A DNA stretch of 64,000 bases from CAZAPO01 sp044841755 (GCA_044841755.1 JAXOFM010000002.1:186001-250000), one strand, 5' to 3'; shown: positions 48,363-58,682, counted from the stretch's first letter. The notes: generated by a model from the letters alone, not told the origin. Made by a program: numbers and translations.

Positions 48363-49693
48363 TTAGGAAAATACCAGAATGGTATTGATACAACTGACAC
48401 CTTAACAACAGTATCTTTTCTTTTACTATCACGTATTATCTTTAATGTATGTTTTCCTTTTTGAAGATCATTAATGTCAACATAGGTTTCAAATCCTAGT
48501 TGCTCTTTATGGTTTTTAGTGATAAGAAAATCGGCTTCGTAATACAAAGAATCTATTTTTATATCGTAAATATCATTAAAGGTCTTAAGATATTCAGAAG
48601 TAAGGCTGTCTCGTTTTCTGGAATTTACAAAGAAGTTGCCATTATTTGAAGTAACCGTAAAACCAAATCCTAGACCTCTTTGATCTTCTTCTGGGCGCAA
48701 GGATTCATTGGTGTTAAAAATTCTATTTTCAATACCTTCACTATACGCCATAAACAATTTTAAATAAGGGTCTTCAATGACTTTAGATTGTATTGTTGCG
48801 GTATCCATGAAATCATTACTATCTTTTAATAGGTCTTCATAATGATTTTTATTTAAGTGATTAGCAGAAGAAGTATCATCCGTAACTATATAATTAGATT
48901 GCTGATATTCTAGTGAGCTTATGGTAAGTATTATCAAATAAACAGGAATCAGAACAAAGCTTAGGCGTTTACCAAATTTATTGTCTAAAAAATTGTAGAC
49001 TAAAGGTCTGTATAAGAATGACAATGTAACGAAACTAAAAACCCAATATATAGGAAAATATATTCTAGAGATCCATTTCTTCTTTTTTAACCATCCTTGA
49101 GTAATAAAATCAATCATGGTAAAGAACATACCAAATACAAAGAACAGAATTAAGAAAATACCAACTCCGCCAGATATCCAACCTGGAAGATCATCATTAT
49201 CCAAAACATAATTGGCTACTAAGGTTATTGCCAGAATTGTTAATACAATAGCAATTACATAAAATATGAGTAAAAATGATATGGCAAAAATAACGCTACA
49301 ATAGTCTTCTAGCCTTGCAATATACCTATCAAAAGAGCCTACTTTTTTCTTTAAATATTTTGTGAATTTCGGGCTATAATTCAGGCTATCATAGTCAATA
49401 TCCCCTGAGATGTAACGCAAGCCTAAAGCACCTATCCAAAGTCCACGCAGTAATACATGAAGCAGTAAATTAAAAAGCAAAATACTTATTGCTGCATAGC
49501 CAACTAAATAGATAATGAACTTAGATATGTGTTGCCCATTTTCGGCTTCAACCATGCTAAGCTTAACAGGCTCAAAAGCTTGATATAAACCAAAAATGGC
49601 GAAACCAGAAATAATCAGTTCTAATTGCCAACTTTCTTCCTGAAGTTTGGCTAATAATTTTTTAAATGCTGGGTTATTGTAGTCTTGACTCAT
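48359..49693 (-). CDS. Multi-pass membrane protein of unknown function
   Basis: A 444-residue membrane protein with about six helices in the first 240 residues (near 28-45, 62-88, 130-160, 175-200, 215-235, 240-260) and a C-terminal soluble domain of about 190 residues rich in Asp/Asn and beta strands. I recognise no family. It is conserved-looking, of even codon use, and convergent to the anti-sigma gene with overlapping stop codons. Possible roles are speculative. Confidence 0.75.
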   Translation of the reverse strand: MSQDYNNPAFKKLLAKLQEESWQLELIISGFAIFGLYQAFEPVKLSMVEAENGQHISKFIIYLVGYAAISILLFNLLLHVLLRGLWIGALGLRYISGDIDYDSLNYSPKFTKYLKKKVGSFDRYIARLEDYCSVIFAISFLLIFYVIAIVLTILAITLVANYVLDNDDLPGWISGGVGIFLILFFVFGMFFTMIDFITQGWLKKKKWISRIYFPIYWVFSFVTLSFLYRPLVYNFLDNKFGKRLSFVLIPVYLIILTISSLEYQQSNYIVTDDTSSANHLNKNHYEDLLKDSNDFMDTATIQSKVIEDPYLKLFMAYSEGIENRIFNTNESLRPEEDQRGLGFGFTVTSNNGNFFVNSRKRDSLTSEYLKTFNDIYDIKIDSLYYEADFLITKNHKEQLGFETYVDINDLQKGKHTLKIIRDSKRKDTVVKVSVVSIPFWYFPN

Positions 49694-49728
49694 TGAAGTA
49701 AAGATAAATACTTTTTTAAAATGTTACT

Positions 49729-50943
49729 CTAGAGCAGATTAAGGTTTGGCATTCTAAATTTAATAATTAGTGATGATACAATGGTTATTACACCAATGAG
49801 CAGAATTGCATATTCAATACCAAAGAGGTCAGCTGTTATTCCAGAAATGATAGCACCAATAGCATAACCAAGATCTCTCCAAAGCCTAAATGTGCCTATG
49901 CTTTCAGCGCGTTGAGTTGGAGAAGTAGCATCAGCTATCGCTGCTAAGAATGTAGGATAAACAATGGCAGTTCCTAATCCTAGAATAGCAGATAGTAATG
50001 CTAATTGATAAAACTCAGAGCTATAAGGAATGCCAATAATAGCTATTCCTTGTAGTAACATTCCCCAAAATAGCATCTTCTTTTTTGAGTAGATATCTGC
50101 CATCTTTCCTGTAAATAATTGACCTATTCCCCAAACAGTGGGATAAATGGCTGCTATGATTCCAATATTATCTGTACTAAAACTTAAAGAAAGCAATATC
50201 ATTGGTAATAAACCCCAGATCATACCATCATTGAGATTATTTACCAATCCAGCTTGCGTTATGGAGCTTAATGTTTTGTTTTTAAAAGTTGTTTCTACAA
50301 AGACATTATCAAGTGATTCTGTTTTTGAAGTAACTTCTTCCTTTTTCATATGAAGTTGTGTGTCCTGAACTAATAGAATAGAGGATAAAAGTCCGATAAT
50401 TGCTAATCCAATTCCCAGGTAAAAAGGATAAGGAGTAACTCCATGTTTCTCTGCAATATATCCTGTTAAGAAAGCAATAATACCAACTGCAAAATAACCA
50501 GCAAATTCGTTAAGTCCCATGGCAAACCCACGATTCTTTTCACCAACCAGATCAATCTTCATTACTACAGTGCTACTCCATGTAAATCCTTGACTAATAC
50601 CTAAAAGTATATTGGCAAAAATCACCCAACTCCAACTTTCAGCATTAATTAATATAAAAGGAATTGGTAACGCAATAATCCAACCGAAAACCAACAGTTT
50701 TTTGCGACCATACTTGTTTGCCAATTTTCCTGTAAAATAATTAGCAAGCGCTTTGGTAATACCAAATGCAATAATAAAGGAAAGAATAGCTGTTTTTGAA
50801 GCAACACCAAATTCTATCTCAGCGAATTCTGGGAAAATGGTGCGTTCTAGTCCAACCATTCCACCAACAAAAGCGTTGACAATAACTAGAATTGTGAACT
50901 GTTTCCAGTTTTCTTTTAACCCGAGTTTAATCTGATGGCTCAT
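49729..50943 (-). CDS. MFS transporter
   Basis: Inner-membrane transporter of 404 residues with 12 predicted helices and the MFS loop motif GKLANKYGRKKLLVFGW between helices 2 and 3 (and a second, GKMADIYSKKKML, between 8 and 9). Substrate unknown. It starts 3 bases after the sialidase gene, so uptake or export of the sugar released there is possible, but drug/metabolite efflux is equally compatible. It is last of a seven-gene minus-strand cluster. Confidence 0.92.
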   Translation of the reverse strand: MSHQIKLGLKENWKQFTILVIVNAFVGGMVGLERTIFPEFAEIEFGVASKTAILSFIIAFGITKALANYFTGKLANKYGRKKLLVFGWIIALPIPFILINAESWSWVIFANILLGISQGFTWSSTVVMKIDLVGEKNRGFAMGLNEFAGYFAVGIIAFLTGYIAEKHGVTPYPFYLGIGLAIIGLLSSILLVQDTQLHMKKEEVTSKTESLDNVFVETTFKNKTLSSITQAGLVNNLNDGMIWGLLPMILLSLSFSTDNIGIIAAIYPTVWGIGQLFTGKMADIYSKKKMLFWGMLLQGIAIIGIPYSSEFYQLALLSAILGLGTAIVYPTFLAAIADATSPTQRAESIGTFRLWRDLGYAIGAIISGITADLFGIEYAILLIGVITIVSSLIIKFRMPNLNLL

Positions 50944-50946
50944 ACC

Positions 50947-52047
50947 TTAATTTTCTTCACCTAAGAGCCAATCAAATGAAAAACTAACAAAGACATTTTC
51001 TTTGTAACCATCTTTTTCAAAGCATAAGCCAATATCACCATTTGCAAGAACGGTTAGGGTGGAGTATGCAGAGCCTCCTTTATATATGGTTCTGCCGTTA
51101 GACCAAGTTTCGCCATTGTCAAAACTTATGCGAACTGTCATGTTCTCTCTTTTTTCTCCAGAATTTGCATTTGAAAAAATTAAAGGAGCACCCTTTTTCT
51201 TTTTCTTAAAATCATATTGAATGATACTTGCATTACATGAAGGGTCAATTAAGGCTTTATCAGTTTGAGTTTTCCAAGTTTTACCCTCATCATTCGAGAT
51301 ATGCACATATCTAACTCCTTGATTATTTGCACGACTGTTTATCATCCAACGACCATCATGAAGTTCAACAATTTTAGATTCGTTAGCTGGTTTGATGGGT
51401 ACATCGTAGAGTTTCCAGCTTTTTCCGTGATCGTCACTTCCAAAGACATGCATGCCATTGTCAAGGTTTACCATACAATGTAGCAACTTACCTGTGCTGG
51501 TTTGAATACCTCTTCCAGAAGTGATGAATTTAAAATCGTTATGCCATTCAGGTTTAGCTATTTGAGAAGTGATATCGTCTGGTTCGCTCCATGTTTGACC
51601 ATTGTCAGTACTTTTAATCACATGTAGATAGTACACGTCTTTTTCGATGGTATGATCCATGTAATTGTAAAACATAAAAATCTCTCCAGTCACTTTGTCA
51701 ACGATCATAGAAGGATCTGAAGCCGATTTCCCTAAAGGGAAATCAATAACCCTTTCAATTGGTGTCCATGTTTTACCATTGTCTTTACTACGACGTGCTA
51801 CGATGTTAATATCATCACTCCATTTCAGATCACCACAGGAAGGAACGCGCTCATCAATGGCTACAATCATATCTCCATTGGTAGCAGTAACCATTGCAGG
51901 AATTCTGTAACAAGAGATGTCTTCATTATTCTCAGCATTAAATAAATCTTGTACAACTTTTACACCTTCAGCTATCTCAAATTGTTGTTCTTGAGCATTT
52001 GTAGTAACTATAAAGAAGAATACAAGAAGGCAATATCTGAGTTTCAT
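50947..52047 (-). CDS. Sialidase (exo-alpha-sialidase, GH33-like)
   Basis: A secreted 366-residue protein (signal peptide 1-18) with a six-bladed beta-propeller of the sialidase family. It has the FRIP-type motif CYRIP (R48) and five Asp boxes: SKDNGKTW, STDNGQTW, SDDHGKSW, SNDEGKTW, SFDNGETW. The catalytic Asp is likely in the CGD motif near 73. It should release terminal sialic acid or a related sugar (KDN or rare nonulosonic acid). No sialic acid lyase or NanT-type genes are adjacent; the downstream neighbour is an MFS transporter 3 bases away. Confidence 0.92.
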   Translation of the reverse strand: MKLRYCLLVFFFIVTTNAQEQQFEIAEGVKVVQDLFNAENNEDISCYRIPAMVTATNGDMIVAIDERVPSCGDLKWSDDINIVARRSKDNGKTWTPIERVIDFPLGKSASDPSMIVDKVTGEIFMFYNYMDHTIEKDVYYLHVIKSTDNGQTWSEPDDITSQIAKPEWHNDFKFITSGRGIQTSTGKLLHCMVNLDNGMHVFGSDDHGKSWKLYDVPIKPANESKIVELHDGRWMINSRANNQGVRYVHISNDEGKTWKTQTDKALIDPSCNASIIQYDFKKKKKGAPLIFSNANSGEKRENMTVRISFDNGETWSNGRTIYKGGSAYSTLTVLANGDIGLCFEKDGYKENVFVSFSFDWLLGEEN

Positions 52048-52052
52048 ACTAA

Positions 52053-52688
52053 CTATTTTAAGTGTTTTTTTAACTTATTTCGTTTAGATTCTGGAAGTGC
52101 TTCATTATTTATTAATAGTTTTAGATGCTCCTGATTCTTTTCTTTTACAAAAATCAATTCAAAAAATTGTACTACTGAAATACTTTCAGCTTGTCGTTCT
52201 ATTAACTCAAAAGTATCTCCAGTACTTACTTCACCTTCTTTAACCATACTCGCATAAGTTCCTGGTCGAGCTCGTCTAATAAATTGTTTTAAAATACCTT
52301 GATTTCCCATTTTTGCTCCAAAAGTAGCACAAGGTTCTCGAGGTTGTGTTATTTGAATAATTGCGTTGCCAACCTTGTAAACATCGCCTACTAAGATTTC
52401 TGTTTCATCAAAGCCTTCAACAGTTAAGTTTTCACCTAACATGCCATAGTTCCATTCCAAGTCTGGATACAGATTTTGCCAGTAAGGATATTCTTCTGCT
52501 GAAAATAAATAGCATGCTTTGTACACTCCACCATGTACTTTTCTGTTGGTAACTTCGTCTCCCTTAACACATTCTTTTTCTAATGTAATAGGCGAAGTAG
52601 TAGGCTCTTTAAAAATACCTGTTCGTTGAATTTTACCTTTCCATTCCAAGTACTTGGGTTGTGCAATATTGGTAGCGACTATTTTCAT
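52053..52688 (-). CDS. MOSC domain protein (YiiM-like)
   Basis: A 211-residue MOSC (molybdenum cofactor sulfurase C-terminal) domain protein. Early RKVHGGVYKACYLF and the conserved cysteine in QPREPCATFGAKMG (predicted cofactor or sulfur carrier) are visible; the YiiM-type 3-alpha C-terminal segment follows. YiiM proteins work with molybdenum-dependent reductases. None is present nearby. It starts 1 base after the DoxX gene and precedes the sialidase by 5 bases. Confidence 0.92.
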   Translation of the reverse strand: MKIVATNIAQPKYLEWKGKIQRTGIFKEPTTSPITLEKECVKGDEVTNRKVHGGVYKACYLFSAEEYPYWQNLYPDLEWNYGMLGENLTVEGFDETEILVGDVYKVGNAIIQITQPREPCATFGAKMGNQGILKQFIRRARPGTYASMVKEGEVSTGDTFELIERQAESISVVQFFELIFVKEKNQEHLKLLINNEALPESKRNKLKKHLK

Positions 52689-52689
52689 G

Positions 52690-53082
52690 TTAAGCTAGTA
52701 GATAAATACCAAAAATGGTTGGAATAAAATATACTACTATGGTCATTGCGCCAGCATAATCTTTTGCTACTCGTTGCCCAAAAAGCAATGCTAGTAGTGT
52801 AATGGCAGAAAGGACTAATCCGTAAAGCGCCATTTGAGTTTCTCCAGTCGTAAGTATTTGGTAACAACCAATAATCATTATTACCGAAGAGACAATTTCT
52901 GTGATGAGAATGATTCCTAAAACAATGGGAACCGTACCTCCTAAAAATGTTCCTTTAAAGTGTTCGCCTAAAAAGGATACATTTCCCTTCCAGTCAGTGA
53001 TCTTGTCAATTCCCGATTGAGCAAAAGTGATGATTAATAAAGCGAGAATCAGTATTTCTGTAATTTGTTGAGGTAATTCCAT
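52690..53082 (-). CDS. DoxX family membrane protein
   Basis: A 130-residue four-helix membrane protein of the DoxX/DoxD-like family: FAQSGIDKITDWKGNVSFLGEHFKGT is the recognisable N-terminal part. The family has been linked to quinone or thiol redox in some species, but the role here is not shown. The 66-base gap upstream contains plausible TTG and TACTTTTA boxes, so a new transcript may start here. Confidence 0.85.
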   Translation of the reverse strand: MELPQQITEILILALLIITFAQSGIDKITDWKGNVSFLGEHFKGTFLGGTVPIVLGIILITEIVSSVIMIIGCYQILTTGETQMALYGLVLSAITLLALLFGQRVAKDYAGAMTIVVYFIPTIFGIYLLA

Positions 53083-53148
53083 AGTTGGTTATTTTGTTTT
53101 ATAAAAGTAAGGGAATATTAAGAACAAATAATGATTACAAACCTTTTC

Positions 53149-54597
53149 TTATGAAAACACAATGTATTTATCATTTACTTTATCTACTCGAAGCATTTTG
53201 TAATCCAATACATAGTTTTGATAAACACGCCATGGCGCTCTATGTCCTTGACTAGGAAGAGCATTGGCAGACCTAAGTATATATCCAGAATTTAGGTTGA
53301 GTAATGGTTCTGGCTTTAAATCATTATCGACAACAGTAGCTTCTAGAGTCTGGTAGTTATTTTTATCAATGAAATTTAATGCTCGAGAAATATATTCACT
53401 AGTAAGATCGCTTTTTAAAGTCCAAGATGCATTTGTATAACCTACAAAAACAAAAAAATTAGGTAACCCACTTAGCATAACGCCTTTGTATACGAAGGAT
53501 TTAGCTATGTCGAATAGTTCATTGTCAATTGAAATCTTAACACCTCCAAATGGCAGAATATTGAGTCCTGTAGCGGTAATAATAGTATCAGCTTCTATAT
53601 GTTTTCCCGATTGTAATTGAATTCCGTTTTCGGTAAATTGATCAATATGTGCAGTCTCTACCGAAGCTTTACCTTGCTTAATCACTTCAAAAAAATCTCC
53701 GTCTGGAGCTAAGCAAAAGCGTTGAGTCCAGGGATTGTAGTCTGGTGTGAAATGTGGATCAACTGGATAATCTCCCAAAGCTTTTTTCGCTCCCTTTATA
53801 ATAAATTTCTTAGCAGCATTCGGAAACCTTCTACAGAATTGGAAAAACATCATATCAAGTATAACGTTCTTAATTCGTACTAATTTGTGAGCTGTCTTTT
53901 TTGGAAAGATCTTTTTAATAAAGCCTGCAATTATATCCTTGTTTGGTAAAGCGCCAATATACGTTGGAGACCTTTGTACCATTGTCACATGTTCAGTGAT
54001 CTCAGCAATCTCAGGAACTATTGTTACAGCAGTTGCTCCACTACCAATTACCACAACTTTCTTATCATTTAAGTTTGCACCTTCAGGCCATTTTTGAGGA
54101 TGAAGAATCGCTCCCTTAAAGTCTTCCTGTCCTTTGAAAGTAGGAGTGTAGCCCTTATCATAAGTATAATAGCCACTACAACTAAATATAAAGTTTGAAG
54201 TGTATTGGGTTTCTTCTCCTGTTTTCGTATTCCTGGTTGTTATTTTCCAATGTTTGGCTTGCGAATCAAAGTTATACGATATCGCTCTTTGTGAATACAC
54301 TATTTTATCTCTAACATTATATTCGTCAACTGCTTCATTCAAATATTTTAAAATTGAAGGAGCATCTGCAAAAGATTTTGCCGCATCCCAAGTTTTAAAA
54401 GAGTATCCAAAGGTATACATGTCAGAATCTGATCGAATTCCGGGATACTTAAACAAGCTCCATGTGCCACCAAGCTCTTCTCGAGATTCCAGAATTAGAT
54501 AAGCCTTCTCAGGATTTTTTCTCGCTAAATGACATGCAGCTCCAATACCTGAAAGTCCAGCTCCAACAATGATGATATCTGCGTGGATTTCTTTCAT
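53149..54597 (-). CDS. Flavin-containing monooxygenase (Baeyer-Villiger-like)
   Basis: A 482-residue FAD/NADPH enzyme. FAD-binding GAGLSG (12-17), NADPH-binding VVIGSGATAV and the Baeyer-Villiger fingerprint FxGxxxHxxxW in FKGAILHPQKW (full match) are all present. YPGIRSDSDMYTFGY is also typical of the BVMO/FMO class. It should insert oxygen into a ketone or oxygenate a heteroatom. Substrate unknown. It lies 11 bases after the penicillin acylase gene in the same operon. Confidence 0.92.
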   Translation of the reverse strand: MKEIHADIIIVGAGLSGIGAACHLARKNPEKAYLILESREELGGTWSLFKYPGIRSDSDMYTFGYSFKTWDAAKSFADAPSILKYLNEAVDEYNVRDKIVYSQRAISYNFDSQAKHWKITTRNTKTGEETQYTSNFIFSCSGYYTYDKGYTPTFKGQEDFKGAILHPQKWPEGANLNDKKVVVIGSGATAVTIVPEIAEITEHVTMVQRSPTYIGALPNKDIIAGFIKKIFPKKTAHKLVRIKNVILDMMFFQFCRRFPNAAKKFIIKGAKKALGDYPVDPHFTPDYNPWTQRFCLAPDGDFFEVIKQGKASVETAHIDQFTENGIQLQSGKHIEADTIITATGLNILPFGGVKISIDNELFDIAKSFVYKGVMLSGLPNFFVFVGYTNASWTLKSDLTSEYISRALNFIDKNNYQTLEATVVDNDLKPEPLLNLNSGYILRSANALPSQGHRAPWRVYQNYVLDYKMLRVDKVNDKYIVFS

Positions 54598-54608
54598 AAG
54601 AAATGAAG

Positions 54609-57017
54609 TTATTTGTTAGGCTGCAGTATGGTTTTACTAATCGTAAACTTCTCTATTTTATCTCTGGAAAAGTAAATAGGAAAATATTCGTCTTTTGCCC
54701 AAGATTCAAAAAGATTGTCATAGAAAGCAGAAGCTGGATCACCTGACTGTCCGGGAGCGTTGGTAGCTACTGCTTTGTCCCAGTCATTGGTATCTACTAT
54801 TATTCTAAAACTTGCACCGCTTGATTGATTATAATTTCCACCAGTTGAACCTGGTGTAGTGCCACTACCACCTCTAGGCAGTGGTCCATGGTTTAATACG
54901 TTGGCAAGTGAATCTTTCACTATCCCTCCCAATGCATGACGAATGAGGATATGCTTATTCTTTTCTTGTCCGTATTGCCAATTGTTCATTTCATTGCCTA
55001 GTCTGTCTTTTAAAACATCAACTGCTCTAGTAAATGTTAATTTCAAAAAATCATCCCTAATTTGTGGAGAACCAAATATCAAGTTAGGTTCCTTTATCCA
55101 TCCTACAATCCTGGTAAGTTGTAAGTAGACGTCCTCTTTAATCTCATCAGGTATATATCGTCTTTCTGCTTCATCCCAAAGTTGATTTTCCCATTCTATA
55201 TAAATTGCTGCTGCGATAGATTCAGGATCTAAACTAAAGTTCCAATTATTAAAATAGTTTCTTGCCAATACGTCTTCAGGACTTTCAAGATCTATGGCGT
55301 TAAGAAATGGTACTAGCTCTCTTGCAGGAATAGAGACATAATCGGTTTGTAATGATTGCATTTCCTCAATATTAATTGATTCATTTTCAGACAAAACTTC
55401 ACCAACTCTCATCCCTCGGTATGGATCCGACCAACTAAACCCGATGGCATTCCAGTGCTCATAATCTTGTGGTGTTACATTTTCATTGGCAGTTGCTATA
55501 AATCCAATTTCAGGATTATAGCTGTTTGGTTTCTGAATGATTGGTAGATATCCGTCCCATTCGTACCTTCCATCTCCTGGTACTGGAACCAAACCACTAA
55601 AGTTTTTTCTAATTGGAGCAATACCTACTGCTTGCCAACCAATATTTCCTTCTTTATCTGCCCAGATCATATTCTCACCTGGAATATGACTATAGTTACA
55701 AGCTGCTCTAAACTCTTCCCAGCTTTTTGCCTGATCCATTCTTAAAGATGCCAAATAAGGAGAGCCTCCTGGTTCTAACCATGCGCATCTTACGGCATAG
55801 GCTTTATGATTTTCTTTATCAACATAAGTTACTGGACCATGTCTTGTGTATTTTAGATCAATGGTTACATCGTCTTGTCCTTTTACTTTAATAGTTTCAG
55901 AAATAATATTCATATCTACCCACTCACCTTGGTATTTATATTGATCTAGATTTTCTGGATTTAGATCATAGACATAAAGATCTTCGCCATCAGTTCTAAA
56001 TACGGTTAATCCCCAAGTTCCATAATCATTATGACCAATGGAGATTCCTGGTATTTCAGGCTCGCCACCACCTATTACATTCCAGTCAGGTGCTACTAGA
56101 TGTGCCATATATCGTAATGAAGGTACAGCAATAGTTCGATGCGGGTCATTCGCCATCATTGTTGATCCACTGGCAGTACGACTACCAGAAACTACCCAGT
56201 TATTACTGCCTAAATTCATATTATCCTCTTTAGGGATTTCTGCCTGATATTCATTTTTGGTAAATGCCATATCATTTTGAGAACTACGATATTCAGGTAA
56301 GACGATATCTTCTTCTGTAAATCGAACAGGTTTTCTGTAAGAATTATAAAGCTCCAATATATCATCATTAAGCATCTCTGCGGTGATAGAAGCATCGAGC
56401 TTTAGGTTAGGTTCCTTAGGATGAAACCAAGCAAGCTGTTTAACTTTTTCTTCACCAACTTTGGCTACAGCCCTTCCTGTGCTCAATTCTTGACCAATAT
56501 TACCAAGTAATCCTTGATGTCTAGAGATGACAACTTCAGGCGTCCATTTTTCAGGTAGGATATTGAGTAATTTAAATTCTATTGGAAGTGCATCAGGAGT
56601 TTTTAAAATCTCATTAATATACGCGTTTACACCATTTGTATATGCCGTAATTATCTCTGAACCATCTTCATGGTAGTAATTCATTTCCGTGGTCATATCA
56701 CCACGAAATTTAAATAGCCTTGTACCTATATCTCTTTTTAGTTCTCTTTCTCCAAGAATTTCTGCAACGGTTCCTGTTGCTTGTCTACGCCAAATTTCAA
56801 ACTGAAACAAGCGATCTTTAGCTGCAGCATAGCCCTGAGCGAAGAAGAGGTCTTTCTGATTATGAGCATAGATATGATTGATTCCCCATTGGTCGCGTAA
56901 AATCTCTACAGGTTGTTGGAGTCCTTCAATTTGTAATAACTCTCCTTGATCTTGATGTTCACTTTTGCAGGATACTAAAGCGATAAGGAGAATGACTAGG
57001 TAACTAATTTTTTTCAT
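54609..57017 (-). CDS. Penicillin acylase family Ntn-hydrolase lipoprotein
   Basis: An 802-residue protein with lipobox LVSC (C17), alpha-domain DQWGINHIYA and a beta-domain beginning at the autocatalytic Ser S271 in LGSNNWVVSG, the N-terminal nucleophile released by self-cleavage. TASGSTMMANDPHR follows as in the family. Such enzymes hydrolyse acyl amides, including acyl-homoserine lactones, beta-lactams or acylated peptides; the substrate here is unknown. Gene starts 3 bases after the sulfatase stop, with the monooxygenase next. Confidence 0.93.
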   Translation of the reverse strand: MKKISYLVILLIALVSCKSEHQDQGELLQIEGLQQPVEILRDQWGINHIYAHNQKDLFFAQGYAAAKDRLFQFEIWRRQATGTVAEILGERELKRDIGTRLFKFRGDMTTEMNYYHEDGSEIITAYTNGVNAYINEILKTPDALPIEFKLLNILPEKWTPEVVISRHQGLLGNIGQELSTGRAVAKVGEEKVKQLAWFHPKEPNLKLDASITAEMLNDDILELYNSYRKPVRFTEEDIVLPEYRSSQNDMAFTKNEYQAEIPKEDNMNLGSNNWVVSGSRTASGSTMMANDPHRTIAVPSLRYMAHLVAPDWNVIGGGEPEIPGISIGHNDYGTWGLTVFRTDGEDLYVYDLNPENLDQYKYQGEWVDMNIISETIKVKGQDDVTIDLKYTRHGPVTYVDKENHKAYAVRCAWLEPGGSPYLASLRMDQAKSWEEFRAACNYSHIPGENMIWADKEGNIGWQAVGIAPIRKNFSGLVPVPGDGRYEWDGYLPIIQKPNSYNPEIGFIATANENVTPQDYEHWNAIGFSWSDPYRGMRVGEVLSENESINIEEMQSLQTDYVSIPARELVPFLNAIDLESPEDVLARNYFNNWNFSLDPESIAAAIYIEWENQLWDEAERRYIPDEIKEDVYLQLTRIVGWIKEPNLIFGSPQIRDDFLKLTFTRAVDVLKDRLGNEMNNWQYGQEKNKHILIRHALGGIVKDSLANVLNHGPLPRGGSGTTPGSTGGNYNQSSGASFRIIVDTNDWDKAVATNAPGQSGDPASAFYDNLFESWAKDEYFPIYFSRDKIEKFTISKTILQPNK

Positions 57018-57020
57018 CTG

Positions 57021-58658
57021 TTATTTGATTCCTTTATGTTGAACAATTTCACTTGGTTTATAACCTATTCGATGTGCCTGAACTTCTATAGCAGTTCCTT
57101 CTTTCAATTTAAAAGGCGCTGTATATACATTCCATGTAGACTTTAAACTCGTGCTGTCTATCGATACTCTATATCCTATTGAAGCTCCTTCTGTTTCACA
57201 TGTAATATTTAATAGATCGTTTTCCGTATTAATTAATGGAGGAGCTGTGACAGGCTGCTCTTTTTGGTTTAGCCATAGTTGCTGAATAAGCTCGCTTTCT
57301 GGTAAATTTGGTTTGTCATCAATAACTTCAACCCATTGATCCATTGCATTGCGAAGCTCAAATAATTTTGCAGCGTATTCTGGGTTTTCTGCTAGATTTT
57401 TAATTTCATGTGGATCGTTTAGACAATCAAAAAGTTCTTCTTTTGGTTTCTTTTCTCTAAACCATTGCATCTGAATTTCATTGAGTTCTCCAGAGTCTCT
57501 TAAGCTTAAAAGCTCTTGCATTGTTGGTATCCTTTCGCGATAGGAAACAGGTAAATAATAGCTCTGTTCAGGTCTGTAATTTCTTATATATTTAAAGCGT
57601 GTATCTCGAATAGCCCTTTTTACATCTGTAAAGCCATCAAATCTATCTGCTGCTGCAAACACATGTGTCCTTGTTTCATTGTCAAGAAAAGATTGTCCTT
57701 GCAGAATTTCGGGAGGATCAATTCCTGCTAGAGAAAGTATGGTAGGAGCAAAATCAACAAAGCTAATTAGTTGGTCATCAATTTGTCCTGCATTCATTTT
57801 ATTAGGAAACCTAATGATCATTGGTGAATTCAAACCAGAATCATACACCATTCGTTTTTGTCGAGGTAATGGTCCGCCGTGATCTGTGTAGAAAAAGATA
57901 ATGGTGTTTTCAAGAAGTCCGTCCTCTTCTAGCTCATCGAGAACTTTTTTTATTTGTTGATCCAATAATGCAATGTTATTATACATTTTCCACAGATCTC
58001 GTTTAACGGTCTCTGTGTTTGGTAAATAAGGAGGAATAGGAAAGTCTATATCTTTTGAAATAACAATTTCTCTCTCGTATGGTTCGAAGAGTCCAGATTC
58101 ATGGGTCACTCCAAAATTGAAAATTGAAAAAAATGGCTGTTCTGGTTTTCGATTTCTCCAATGTGCTTTATTGCTGCTTTCGTCCCAGGCAGTGACTGGT
58201 GCCTTAAACTGATAATCTTTTTTACTATTGTTAGTGCAATAATATCCTTTAGCCCTTAAAAGTTCACTAAACATTCTTACCTCAGGAGGTGGAGCTGCTT
58301 CATAAGCTGGTAAACCTGTCACCTCCATAAATTGATTGGTGCGCATATGATTAGCTCCAATGCTTGAAGGATACATTCCAGTAGCAATAGCTGCTCTACT
58401 AGGGGCACATACACCAGAAGGAGAATACAAATTAGTATATCTCACACCTTCATCCGTTAATTTACTAAGGTTAGGAGTAACTACTGTAGAATCACCAAAA
58501 GATGGAATATATGGACCCAAATCTTCTGCCACTATCCATAAAATGTTTGGACGTTCTGGTAATGAATAGGTGGATTCTTCGTTTGAGGTTATTGATTTTT
58601 TGCATGAGAAAATAGAGGTAAGTATTAGTAAACCTAGAATTTTTCTCCATTTGAACAT
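57021..58658 (-). CDS. Type I sulfatase (arylsulfatase family) lipoprotein
   Basis: A 545-residue lipoprotein (lipobox IFSC, C19). The CxPSR formylglycine motif is C84 in GVCAPSRAAIATG, with the preceding metal site in WIVAEDLGPY (D46) and a later FYTDHGGPLPRQKR metal motif. It hydrolyses sulfate esters, probably on a polysaccharide. It needs a formylglycine-generating enzyme (FGE or anSME), which is not in the window. The C-terminal 100 residues form a beta-rich extra domain. It heads the seven-gene cluster and has the promoter at 58683. Confidence 0.94.
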   Translation of the reverse strand: MFKWRKILGLLILTSIFSCKKSITSNEESTYSLPERPNILWIVAEDLGPYIPSFGDSTVVTPNLSKLTDEGVRYTNLYSPSGVCAPSRAAIATGMYPSSIGANHMRTNQFMEVTGLPAYEAAPPPEVRMFSELLRAKGYYCTNNSKKDYQFKAPVTAWDESSNKAHWRNRKPEQPFFSIFNFGVTHESGLFEPYEREIVISKDIDFPIPPYLPNTETVKRDLWKMYNNIALLDQQIKKVLDELEEDGLLENTIIFFYTDHGGPLPRQKRMVYDSGLNSPMIIRFPNKMNAGQIDDQLISFVDFAPTILSLAGIDPPEILQGQSFLDNETRTHVFAAADRFDGFTDVKRAIRDTRFKYIRNYRPEQSYYLPVSYRERIPTMQELLSLRDSGELNEIQMQWFREKKPKEELFDCLNDPHEIKNLAENPEYAAKLFELRNAMDQWVEVIDDKPNLPESELIQQLWLNQKEQPVTAPPLINTENDLLNITCETEGASIGYRVSIDSTSLKSTWNVYTAPFKLKEGTAIEVQAHRIGYKPSEIVQHKGIK

Positions 58659-58682
58659 AGAAGATATAGTTAGTTAACGTTT

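Noticed and set aside
49729..58658. Polysaccharide utilisation locus
   Set aside because: No SusC/SusD pair and no sensor or sigma/anti-sigma regulator in the cluster; described as an atypical cluster instead.
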